From positions 7,942 through 71,941 of the forward strand of contig DKJL01000005.1 of NCBI GenBank assembly GCA_002454815.1: a stretch of DNA of 64,000 bases, read 5' to 3'. Numbering within the stretch: the stretch's first letter is position 1; each line of letters opens with the position of its first letter. A program made the position numbers and the translations under genes. Below, in pieces: positions 1 through 8,410 of the stretch. The notes under the pieces are model-generated. The model saw only the letters and a list, made by a program, of their open reading frames with translations, ran no database searches and was not told the DNA's origin. The DNA is from Flavobacteriales bacterium UBA6693. GTDB lineage: Bacteria; Bacteroidota; Bacteroidia; Flavobacteriales; Weeksellaceae.

Positions 1-919
1 AGATCGGTAACCGGTTGCGCTGACGTAATGGGCCGGTTTAGGCTATAACCTCCAAAGGCAGCTACGGTTGGCATTTTGTCTGTGTTGATCACTTCAATGT
101 TTTTTTCTGCAATTGCAATCGTTCTTTCAAAATAGCGTTGTCGTGGGCTGTTATCCTGAGCTGTTGCAAGAAAATAATTAAGGTCATGCAGAGCGTGCTC
201 CTGTTGTATATCTTCAGTTGGCATTATTTGGAGATCGGGACTGAGACCTAAAGCATTACTTAAGTTGTAATTGAGGATTTTGCGGTAGTTATCAAGTACT
301 AAGATTCCCTGTGCTATATTCATGATGGCAAGCTCGCCGCGAATCACTTCATTCCGGGTAATCATACCTTGTTGGTAGAACTTTTTTACATTATTAAGAC
401 GCTGCTCCGCCAAAAGCTTATTATTTAGGTAAACTTCGCGCTGATTGATAATTTTATAAATGTCGAGATAGTTGGAAGTCACCAAAAATTTCACTTCCTG
501 CTGATCTTTTTCCAGATCAAGTTGGGAGAGTTGCTCCTGAAGCTCAGCGATTTCCAAAGATTTATTGATCAGTCCTCCTTTAAAAATAAGCTGGCTGGCC
601 TGAATTCCATAAGAACTGCCGTAATGCGGCAAATGAACAGTCGCAACATTGGCCAAACCTTTATCCAGTATTACCGAGTTTCCCAAATAGAACTGGCTGC
701 TGGAAGCGGCAATATTTGGAAGTTTCTGAAGTTTAGAAACGGTCGTGTTTTGTTTTGCAATTTCTATTTTCTTTTGTGACAAAGCCAGTTGTGGGTGATT
801 TGCCAGCGCGAGGGTTATTGCATCTTCAATGGTTAAAGTTTTAATTTCCTGTGCTTTCGAAATATTTCCCCAAAAAAAAAGAGCTAATACAGTCCCTATT
901 TTTATCTTATTAAACATGA
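1..919 (-). CDS. TolC-family outer membrane efflux protein (3' end outside window)
   Basis: Reading the minus strand from an ATG at 919 gives about 306 codons without a stop up to the window edge, so only the N-terminal part is present. The product opens with a signal peptide ending near ...ISKAQ, followed by LTIEDAITLALANHP, the usual first helix of TolC-type outer membrane factors. Long Gln/Leu/Lys-rich helices and an NALGLSPDL segment typical of the inter-repeat region follow. TolC-family trimers form the outer membrane exit duct of tripartite efflux or type I systems. The AraC-type regulator lies 84 bp upstream on the same strand and probably controls it; adaptor and pump genes would be expected beyond the left edge. 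The family call is firm; the substrate is unknown. Confidence 0.85.
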
Positions 920-1003
920 GTTCTATTTTCCTGCAAAATTACTCTGGCAGATAGGGTCATGCAATGATTGAATGAATGAAGAAAATGTTCAAAAGTAGGA
1001 TTT

Positions 1004-1849
1004 TCAACTTCTTAAAGCCGCACGATATTGGCTGGGGCTCACACCTTCATGTTTTTTAAAGAAATGAGAAAAGGAATAAGGATCGGAAAATTTAAGATAT
1101 TCTGCAATTTCTGCCATGGAAGCTTTTCTGGAATTTATCAGGATTTTAGCCTCGTTCAGAACAAATTCAGAAATAATTTGGTTAGCGGTTTTTTGGGTGA
1201 CAGATTTCACGACCGCGCTCAGATGCCGGATGGTTAGGTTTTGTTTTTGCGCATAAAACTGCAGCGCACGTTCCTGCTTAAAATTCTCAAATACATTTTT
1301 TACAAATTCGAAGGCAATATCTTCCTGCCGGGACATGCGGTCTTTGCTCAGTTCCTGTTGCTTCAGCAAGGATCCTGAAACGGAGTAAATGAATGCAGAA
1401 AAAAGGTGTTCTGTAATATCCTCGCTGTAATTATGATCTGAATTTTTATTAATAACGGCTTCCAAAACTTCGCTTTGTGTCCACAAAAGCTTAAACTCAT
1501 CTGGTGGAAGATGAGCGATTTTATTAATGTGTGTTTTAAAATGTTTAAACACTTTTAGCTTATTCAACTTGAGTCCAAGTTTCTCTATAAATGAATTTGT
1601 GTAGAGCACGACCTGAAACTCAAAATCTCTGCTGATTTCTTGAAATTCAAAGATAGAATCCTGATCTGAAAGCAAAACTGAGTTTTCATCAACCTGAATG
1701 GTATTGATCTGAAGATTGATGGTAGCCCTTCCTTTTCGCACAAATAAAATCGCGGGTCGGGTTTGCTGATACAGTTTCCCCACCAACTGATCAGTTTTTA
1801 AAACCTTTTTATTAAAAATTTTAATCGGTAATTGCTCAGTATCCTCCAT
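1004..1849 (-). CDS. AraC-family transcriptional regulator
   Basis: A 281-residue protein whose last ~100 residues form the double helix-turn-helix of AraC/XylS regulators. The first HTH is around LTIRHLSAVVKSVTQKTAN and the second around MAEIAEYLKFSDPYSFSHFF, followed by the signature KKHEGVSPSQYR. The N-terminal ~160 residues look like the cupin-like ligand or dimerisation domain common in Bacteroidota AraC proteins (ILFVRKGRATINLQ, then beta-rich sequence), but no ligand can be named. It precedes the TolC-type gene on the same strand by 84 bp, so it probably activates that efflux operon. It is divergent from ychF. Confidence 0.88.
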   Translation of the reverse strand: MEDTEQLPIKIFNKKVLKTDQLVGKLYQQTRPAILFVRKGRATINLQINTIQVDENSVLLSDQDSIFEFQEISRDFEFQVVLYTNSFIEKLGLKLNKLKVFKHFKTHINKIAHLPPDEFKLLWTQSEVLEAVINKNSDHNYSEDITEHLFSAFIYSVSGSLLKQQELSKDRMSRQEDIAFEFVKNVFENFKQERALQFYAQKQNLTIRHLSAVVKSVTQKTANQIISEFVLNEAKILINSRKASMAEIAEYLKFSDPYSFSHFFKKHEGVSPSQYRAALRS

Positions 1850-2012
1850 AGTACAGGATCAAAGATAACGTATTCAGAAAAATTCTCAAAAAATTGATTT
1901 CAGAATTAAATTTTGTAAAACATGTCTTAACGTTTAAAAATAATCAGTTTATTAGTTGGCAGTAGATGATTTAACGCAAACATTTTATGTCCGATAACTC
2001 GTTGAAATTCCT

Positions 2013-2020
2013 TATCTTTG
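2013..2020 (+). promoter_or_regulatory. -7 element of the ychF promoter
   Basis: TATCTTTG matches the Bacteroidota -7 consensus TAnnTTTG. No good TTG is seen 19-20 bp upstream, so only the -7 element is claimed. It lies 65 bp before the ychF start. Confidence 0.5.
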
Positions 2021-2084
2021 CATGCGCAAAATCGGTCACTTTTTTTCCGATTTTGTCCCTAATAGTAAACATTGAACTGAAGTT

Positions 2085-3176
2085 ATGAAATGTGGAATCG
2101 TAGGTCTGCCGAATGTTGGCAAATCAACCTTATTTAATTGTCTTTCCAACGCTAAAGCACAGTCCGCGAATTATCCGTTCTGCACCATCGAGCCCAATCT
2201 GGGCACCGTTTCCGTGCCGGACGAAAGGCTTTTCGAACTCGAAAAGTTGGTAAAACCAGAACGTGTTTTGCCGGCTGTGGTAGAAATCGTTGATATTGCC
2301 GGTCTGGTAAAAGGTGCCAGCAAAGGTGAAGGTCTGGGAAATCAGTTTTTGGCAAATATCCGCGAGTGTGAGGCGATTATTCACGTTCTGCGTTGTTTCG
2401 AGAACGGTAATATCATTCACGTTGAAGGTTCCGTTGATCCGCTTCGCGATAAAGATATTATTGATATTGAACTGCAGCTGAAGGATCTCGAAACTTTGGG
2501 TAAAGCGGTAGATAAAGCCAAAAAATTCATCAAATCCGGAAAGAAAGAAGACGTTCTTAATTACGAGACTTTGCTTAATCTGCAAAAATTTGTGGAAGAC
2601 GGTAAAAATGCCCGTGAATTTCCCACCGATGATTTTGCAAAATCTGTAATTGATGAAGTGCAGTTGCTCACTAATAAACCCGTATTGTACGTATGCAACG
2701 TTGACGAAAACTCAATTAAAAATGGCAACGAATGGATTGGAAAGATTGAAGAAATGGCCGCCTCAGAAAATGCTGAAGTGGTAGTTTTGGCTGCGCAGAT
2801 CGAGGCTGATATTAACGAATTGGAAACATTTGAAGAACGTCAGATGTTTTTGGAAGAACTGGGACTTGATGAACCCGGTGTGAACCGGCTGATCCGCAAA
2901 GCTTATCATTTGCTGAAGCTTCAGACCTATTTTACGGCCGGCGTGAAAGAAGTACGAGCGTGGACAATCGGGCAGGGCTGGACGGCTCCTCAGGCTGCCG
3001 GCGTAATCCATACGGATTTTGAGAAAGGATTTATCCGCGCGGAAGTCATAAAATATGCAGATTTCCTGAAGTATGGTTCCGAAGCCAAAGTAAAAGAAGC
3101 CGGGAAACTTTCCGTAGAAGGGAAGGAATATATTGTGCAGGACGGCGATGTAATGCACTTCCGATTTAATGTTTAA
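2085..3176 (+). CDS. ychF: Redox-regulated ATPase YchF (Obg-like)
   Basis: 363 residues, the normal length for YchF/OLA1. The G1 loop is GLPNVGKST near the N-terminus, G3 is DIAGLVKGASKGEG, and the G4 position carries NVDE instead of NKxD, which explains the ATP preference of this family. A coiled-coil insertion sits in the middle. The C-terminal TGS domain includes AWTIGQGWTAPQAAGVIHTD and ends YIVQDGDVMHFRFNV. YchF binds ribosomes and is linked to stress and redox responses. The gene is monocistronic, with a -7 promoter element upstream and a strong hairpin terminator 27 bp after the stop. Confidence 0.96.
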   Translation: MKCGIVGLPNVGKSTLFNCLSNAKAQSANYPFCTIEPNLGTVSVPDERLFELEKLVKPERVLPAVVEIVDIAGLVKGASKGEGLGNQFLANIRECEAIIHVLRCFENGNIIHVEGSVDPLRDKDIIDIELQLKDLETLGKAVDKAKKFIKSGKKEDVLNYETLLNLQKFVEDGKNAREFPTDDFAKSVIDEVQLLTNKPVLYVCNVDENSIKNGNEWIGKIEEMAASENAEVVVLAAQIEADINELETFEERQMFLEELGLDEPGVNRLIRKAYHLLKLQTYFTAGVKEVRAWTIGQGWTAPQAAGVIHTDFEKGFIRAEVIKYADFLKYGSEAKVKEAGKLSVEGKEYIVQDGDVMHFRFNV

Positions 3177-3203
3177 ATGGCAGATCAGTTACGATTATTA
3201 TAT

Positions 3204-3230
3204 AAAGAAGCGGCGTCATGCCGCTTCTTT
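3204..3230 (+). terminator. Rho-independent terminator after ychF
   Basis: A perfect 11-bp inverted repeat (AAAGAAGCGGC / GCCGCTTCTTT) with a 5-nt loop, followed by a T-rich stretch, 27 bp after the ychF stop. Confidence 0.85.
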
Positions 3231-3466
3231 CTTTGATGTCGTTATTCGAAAAGCAGAGCTCCGGCGAACTTCATGGCTTCTGTGAAAATCAAAGCATCAG
3301 AAAAGCGGTGGTTTCGTTGGATTTTATGATGATGGCGCAACCTGACGGATGCATTAGTTCGATAAATGAGAAGTTTATCGGTAATAGTGACATTATTGAT
3401 CAGGAAATTGCAAAATTCTTACAGGATTTTCTGGTAAATCTTCAAAGCTGGATTTCCAAATTTTAA
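3218..3466 (+). pseudogene. Possible C-terminal remnant of an NAD(P)H-dependent FMN reductase
   Basis: An open frame of 82 codons whose first ATG falls in the loop of the ychF terminator, so it is unlikely to be expressed as it stands. From about residue 25 it reads IRKAVVSLDFMMMAQPDG, then EIAKFLQDFLVNLQSWI. This pattern (helix, hydrophobic strand, ...QP..., then FLQDF....W) resembles the C-terminus of small NAD(P)H-dependent FMN/quinone reductases. No flavodoxin-fold N-terminus exists upstream, because ychF ends only 41 bp before. The simplest reading is a 3' fragment of a deleted gene; a chance open frame is the alternative. Confidence 0.3.
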
Positions 3467-3564
3467 ACATTAATAGTAAAATTTTCCAGTGCTTCGTGTA
3501 ATTCAGTTCCGACAATTAATTGCCTTTATGAACTCTTCTAATGACTTAAATTATCCCGTGAAAC

Positions 3565-3595
3565 TTTGATAATCACTTACTTTTAACTATTTTTG
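3565..3595 (+). promoter_or_regulatory. parE promoter
   Basis: TTTG (3565-3568), 19 bp, TATTTTTG (3588-3595): a full match to the Bacteroidota vegetative promoter. Transcription should start near 3600, so the GTG at 3595 cannot be the start codon and the ATG at 3631 is preferred. Confidence 0.8.
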
Positions 3596-3630
3596 TGAGT
3601 TGCCTAAAAAGAGCAGCCTGTTCCAAAGAA

Positions 3631-5529
3631 ATGAGTGAAAATACAAGTGTTAATTATTCCGAAGACAATATCCGCACGCTGGATTGGCAGGAACATATCA
3701 GGATCCGACCGGGTATGTATATCGGCAAGCTGGGCGACGGATCTTCTGCCGACGACGGAATTTATATATTATTAAAAGAAATTATCGACAACTCGATCGA
3801 TGAGTTTGTCATGAAATCGGGTAAAAGGATTGAACTTAAAATTGATGAAGGTCGCGCCGTGATCCGCGATTATGGACGTGGGATTCCGCTCGGTAAAGTA
3901 GTCGACGCCGTTTCGAAAATGAATACCGGCGGAAAATACGATTCGAAAGCGTTTAAAAAATCAGTCGGTCTAAATGGCGTCGGTACCAAAGCGGTGAATG
4001 CCCTCTCGGAATATTTTAAAGTTAAATCGGTACGCGATGGAAAAGCGAAAGTTGCCGAGTTTTCCCGTGGACTGATTACGGAAGATTTTGCCGAAACTGA
4101 AGCCACAGATCGGAACGGTACCGAAATTACCTTTGTTCCGGACTCGACCATCTTTACGCACTTCAAGTTTCGGAAAGAGTACATCGAGAAGATGCTCAAA
4201 AATTACTGCTACCTGAATCCGGGCCTTAAAATTGTATTTAACGGCGAAACTTTTTTTTCCGAGAACGGACTCAAGGATTTACTGGAAGAAGAGATTGAAG
4301 GCGAAATTCTTTATCCGGTCATTCATTTAAAAGATGAAGACATTGAAGTTGCCATTACGCATTCCGACAAATCGCAATCGGAAACGTATTTTTCCTTTGT
4401 AAACGGGCAAAACACGACGCAGGGCGGCACGCATCTCAATGCCTTCCGTGAAGCGTATGTAAAAACCATCCGCGAATATTTTAATAAAAATTTCGACGCT
4501 GCAGATATCCGTAAATCGATTATTGCGGCCGTCTCGATCAAAGTTATAGAACCGGTTTTTGAGTCGCAGACCAAAACCAAGCTTGGATCCAACGAAATGG
4601 AACCCGGCAAGGAGACGGTCCGCACTTTCATCACCAATTTCTTAAAGAACAAACTCGATAATTTTCTGCATCAGAATGCCGACGTAGCGGAAGAAATTCA
4701 CCGCAAGATCATCGTCAGCGAACGCGAACGGAAAGAGCTTTCGGGGATACAGAAACTCGCGCGCGAACGGGCAAAAAAAGTGTCCTTACACAATAAAAAA
4801 CTGCGTGATTGCCGCCAGCATTATAACGACCAGAAAGCAGCGCGTAAAGCTGAAACGATGATTTTTATTACTGAGGGCGATTCTGCATCCGGGTCGATCA
4901 CTAAATCCCGCGACGTAGAAACGCAGGCCGTATTTTCATTAAAAGGAAAACCGCTGAATTGTTATGGCCTTACCAAAAGAGTCGTTTATGAAAATGAGGA
5001 ATTCAATTTTCTGCAGGCGGCGCTTAATATCGAAGATTCGCTGGAAGATTTACGTTACAATCATGTGATTATCGCCACCGATGCTGATGTGGACGGGATG
5101 CACATTCGATTGCTGATGATAACTTTCTTTCTGCAGTTTTTCCCGGATTTAATCAAGAACGGACATCTATATATCCTTCAAACACCACTGTTTCGTGTTC
5201 GGAATAAAAAAGAGACGCGTTACTGCTATTCTGAACCCGAACGTTTACTTGCGCTGCAGGAGTTGGGCAAAAACCCCGAGATAACTCGCTTTAAAGGTTT
5301 GGGCGAAATTTCCCCCGACGAGTTCAAGCATTTTATCGGTAAAGACATTCGTTTGGAGCCCGTTGTTCTGGGCAAGGAGCAGACCATTGAGCAGCTGCTC
5401 GAATTTTATATGGGAAAAAACACGCCGGACCGGCAGAACTTCATTCTGGAAAATTTGGTTGTGGAAGATCCCGATATTGATAAAAAAGAAGTTCCGACTG
5501 AAGAATCAGTTGCGGCGGAAACACTATAA
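3631..5529 (+). CDS. parE: DNA topoisomerase IV subunit B
   Basis: From the ATG at 3631 the protein has 632 residues. It carries the GHKL ATPase motifs in order: EIIDNSIDEF (Mg/ATP), DYGRGIPLG, and the ATP lid GLNGVGTKAVNALS. The transducer domain includes GTHLNAFREA. The TOPRIM region has EGDSASGS and the metal-binding DADVDGMH, and the C-terminus contains RFKGLGEISPDEF. With ParC it forms the type IIA topoisomerase that decatenates daughter chromosomes. Length and the adjacent partner support topoisomerase IV rather than gyrase B. An in-frame GTG at 3595 would add 12 residues but lies within the -7 promoter element. parC follows after 205 bp. Confidence 0.93.
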   Translation: MSENTSVNYSEDNIRTLDWQEHIRIRPGMYIGKLGDGSSADDGIYILLKEIIDNSIDEFVMKSGKRIELKIDEGRAVIRDYGRGIPLGKVVDAVSKMNTGGKYDSKAFKKSVGLNGVGTKAVNALSEYFKVKSVRDGKAKVAEFSRGLITEDFAETEATDRNGTEITFVPDSTIFTHFKFRKEYIEKMLKNYCYLNPGLKIVFNGETFFSENGLKDLLEEEIEGEILYPVIHLKDEDIEVAITHSDKSQSETYFSFVNGQNTTQGGTHLNAFREAYVKTIREYFNKNFDAADIRKSIIAAVSIKVIEPVFESQTKTKLGSNEMEPGKETVRTFITNFLKNKLDNFLHQNADVAEEIHRKIIVSERERKELSGIQKLARERAKKVSLHNKKLRDCRQHYNDQKAARKAETMIFITEGDSASGSITKSRDVETQAVFSLKGKPLNCYGLTKRVVYENEEFNFLQAALNIEDSLEDLRYNHVIIATDADVDGMHIRLLMITFFLQFFPDLIKNGHLYILQTPLFRVRNKKETRYCYSEPERLLALQELGKNPEITRFKGLGEISPDEFKHFIGKDIRLEPVVLGKEQTIEQLLEFYMGKNTPDRQNFILENLVVEDPDIDKKEVPTEESVAAETL

Positions 5530-5699
5530 CTTTTTGGGAAAATCTACGGCAATTGTGTTTATTTTAAATTTAATTCACAAGAACTATTTTTTAAAAGTTC
5601 TAACCTACGGTGAGTATTAAAATCTCCCTTATCCTTTGCCAAGATATTTATGATATACAAATATTTAGCCTCGAAAGCTAACCCAATAAAGTTGGCAAA

Positions 5700-5735
5700 A
5701 TGAGTAAAAAACAACAGACAGAGATAGTAAGTTAA
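5700..5735 (+). CDS. Possible 11-residue leader ORF overlapping the parC start
   Basis: ATG at 5700 opens an 11-codon frame encoding MSKKQQTEIVS. Its TAA (5733-5735) overlaps the parC ATG in the sequence TAATG, an arrangement compatible with termination-reinitiation coupling. It is in a different frame from parC. No ribosome-binding evidence is visible, and such a short frame could arise by chance. Confidence 0.3.
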   Translation: MSKKQQTEIVS

Positions 5736-8344
5736 TGGACGAAAATAATATGCACGCCGAAGAATCGCTAAAAAAAGTAAGCGGTCTGTACAAAGACTGG
5801 TTTTTGGACTACGCTTCTTATGTGATCTTGGACCGTGCGATCCCGTCGATTTTTGATGGATTCAAGCCCGTTCAGCGCCGCATTATGCATTCCATGCGGG
5901 AGTTGGAAGATGGCCGGTACAACAAGGTCGCCAATATTGTAGGCAACACGATGAAGTATCACCCGCACGGCGACGCTTCGATCACTGATGCAATGGTACA
6001 GATCGGGCAGAAGGAATTGCTGATCGATACGCAGGGAAACTGGGGAAACATCTTTACCGGCGATTCCGCTGCTGCGGCGCGATATATTGAAGCGCGCCTT
6101 ACGCCTTTTGCGCTGGAAGTAGTTTTTAACCCCAAAACAACGCACTGGGCAAAATCTTACGATGGCCGGAATAACGAGCCGGTCGACCTGCCGGTAAAAT
6201 TTCCGCTGCTGTTGGCTCAGGGTGTGGAAGGAATCGGCGTCGGGCTGTCGACGAAGATCATGCCGCATAATTTTATAGAACTGATCGATGCTTCCATCGC
6301 TTATCTGAAAGGTAAAAAATTCCAGATATTTCCTGATTTCATTACTGGCGGAATGCTCGATGTTTCCAATTATAATGACGGAGAACGAGGCGGCAAAATT
6401 CGCGCACGCGCACGAATTACTCAAAAAGAAAAAAACACGCTGTGCATTACCGAACTTCCTTTTGGTAAAAACACGGGCGATCTCATCGATTCGATCATAA
6501 AAGCCAACGATAAGGGAAAAATTAAAATCAAAAAAATTGAAGACAATACGTCGGACGTTGTAGAAATTAATATTTATCTCAATAACGACGTTTCTCCGGA
6601 CAAGACCATCGATGCGCTGTACGCTTTTACCGACTGTGAAATCTCAATATCTCCAAACGCGTGCGTAATTGTCGGTGATAAGCCGATGTTCTTAAATGTT
6701 TCGGAGATTTTACGGCAAAACACAGATCATACGGTTAAACTCCTGAAGAAAGAACTTGAAATCGAACTTCACGAATTGCAGGAAAACTGGCATTTTTCCT
6801 CATTGGAACGAATTTTTATCGAGAACAGGATTTACCACGACATCGAAGAGGTAAAATCCTGGGAAAAGGTAATTTCTACAATTGCCAAAGGACTGAAACC
6901 GCACACCACACATCTGTTGCGGGAAGTGACGGAAGACGATATTCTCAGGTTGACAGAAATCAGGATTAAACGCATTTCACGTTTTGATCTAGATAAATTT
7001 AAAGAAAACATTATCGCGCTGGAGGGCAAAATCGAGCAGGTGAAAAACCATCTTGAAAATCTTATCCAGTACGCGGTGTCTTATTATACCAACATCCGAA
7101 AAAAGTACGGAAAAGGTAAAGAACGCCGCACCGAGCTCCGCGTCTTTGATACGATCGATGCAACGAAAGTGGCAGTGGCTAACGAGAAATTTTATGTAAA
7201 CCGCGAAGAAGGTTTCATCGGCACATCGCTGCGGAAAGACGAATTTCTGTTCGACTGTTCGGATATTGATGACATTATCACCTTCCAGAAAGACGGCACA
7301 ATGAAGGTGGTGAAAGTAGAAGCGAAAACTTTTATCGGTAAAAATATCGTGCACGTTGCCATCTGGAAAAAGAACGATAAGCGCACGGTTTATAACATGA
7401 TCTATCGAGAAGGCCGCGACGGACCCGCTTATATGAAACGGTTTTCTGTCACCGGAGTGACGCGGAATACCGATTATAAACTTGCTTCGGACAAGAAAGG
7501 ATCGGAGTTGCTGTATTTTTCGGCAAATCCAAACGGCGAGGCCGAGAAAGTTTCTGTTATCCTTAAATCCAATGCGCGCGTGCGCAAAAGTAAGATCGAC
7601 GTTGATTTTTCCGAACTTGGAATTCGTGGCAGAGATTCGCGCGGAAATTTGGTCACAAAATATCTTGTTAAAAAAGTTGATCTAAAAGAAGAAGGGCATT
7701 CGACGTTAGCGCCAAGAAAAATTTGGTTCGACGAAACGGTGCGCAGACTCAACGCTGATGCCCGCGGAACACTGCTTGGCACCTTCAAAGGCGACGATAA
7801 AATACTCACCGTGAGCGCAAACGGTGATGCTCGGCTGGTGACTTTTGACCTCAGCAATCGCTTCGACAGCGATTATCTGATATTTGAGAAATGGCGCCCC
7901 GCGCAGCCTATTACGTGCATTTATTATGACGGAGACAAGCAGATTTACTTTATCAAACGCTTTTTGCTCGACAATACGACCAACGTGCAGCACTTCATGC
8001 CGTCGGAACATCCAAAATCATTTATTGAAGCGGTGCTTACCGCAAATGGCGTAACGGCCGACATCGTTTTTGCCAAAGAAAAAGGCAAAGAAAGAGAACC
8101 GGAAACCATTGATCTGGACGAATTTATTTCCGTTAAAGGAATAAAAGCAATCGGCAACCAATTCATTAAAGACAAAGTAAAATCCATCGATCTCACCGTT
8201 CCGGAAATTACCATTGCCGAGGAAGAAGATCATTTCGACGTTGTAGAATCTACGGAAGGCCATATCAGTTTCATCGATGAAGATGTGAAAGATCAGGATT
8301 TCCCGGAGGAGGGCACCATAGGAGATTTATTTGACGGCAGTTAA
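5735..8344 (+). CDS. parC: DNA topoisomerase IV subunit A
   Basis: 869 residues. The N-terminus has LKDW-like YKDWFLDYASYVI, then FDGFKPVQRRIMHSM (the quinolone-resistance region) and the breakage-reunion site GDSAAAARYIEARL, whose Tyr is the catalytic residue. A coiled-coil tower region (KLLKKELEIELHELQENW) follows. The last ~350 residues are beta-rich, as expected for the C-terminal beta-pinwheel, and end in an acidic tail. No GyrA box is recognised, which favours ParC over GyrA. It is the partner of parE just upstream. A bidirectional hairpin terminator follows the stop. Confidence 0.92.
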   Translation: MDENNMHAEESLKKVSGLYKDWFLDYASYVILDRAIPSIFDGFKPVQRRIMHSMRELEDGRYNKVANIVGNTMKYHPHGDASITDAMVQIGQKELLIDTQGNWGNIFTGDSAAAARYIEARLTPFALEVVFNPKTTHWAKSYDGRNNEPVDLPVKFPLLLAQGVEGIGVGLSTKIMPHNFIELIDASIAYLKGKKFQIFPDFITGGMLDVSNYNDGERGGKIRARARITQKEKNTLCITELPFGKNTGDLIDSIIKANDKGKIKIKKIEDNTSDVVEINIYLNNDVSPDKTIDALYAFTDCEISISPNACVIVGDKPMFLNVSEILRQNTDHTVKLLKKELEIELHELQENWHFSSLERIFIENRIYHDIEEVKSWEKVISTIAKGLKPHTTHLLREVTEDDILRLTEIRIKRISRFDLDKFKENIIALEGKIEQVKNHLENLIQYAVSYYTNIRKKYGKGKERRTELRVFDTIDATKVAVANEKFYVNREEGFIGTSLRKDEFLFDCSDIDDIITFQKDGTMKVVKVEAKTFIGKNIVHVAIWKKNDKRTVYNMIYREGRDGPAYMKRFSVTGVTRNTDYKLASDKKGSELLYFSANPNGEAEKVSVILKSNARVRKSKIDVDFSELGIRGRDSRGNLVTKYLVKKVDLKEEGHSTLAPRKIWFDETVRRLNADARGTLLGTFKGDDKILTVSANGDARLVTFDLSNRFDSDYLIFEKWRPAQPITCIYYDGDKQIYFIKRFLLDNTTNVQHFMPSEHPKSFIEAVLTANGVTADIVFAKEKGKEREPETIDLDEFISVKGIKAIGNQFIKDKVKSIDLTVPEITIAEEEDHFDVVESTEGHISFIDEDVKDQDFPEEGTIGDLFDGS

Positions 8345-8362
8345 AATATGCTTTAAATCAAC

Positions 8363-8392
8363 AAAAAGAAGATGTGCGCGCATCTTCTTTTT
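8363..8392. terminator. Bidirectional terminator between parC and tamL
   Basis: AAAAAGAAGATG / CATCTTCTTTTT forms a 12-bp stem with a 6-nt loop. T runs on both strands serve the convergent parC (+) and tamL (-) transcripts. Confidence 0.85.
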
Positions 8393-8410
8393 TTTGAATG
8401 TTTTTTCCGG

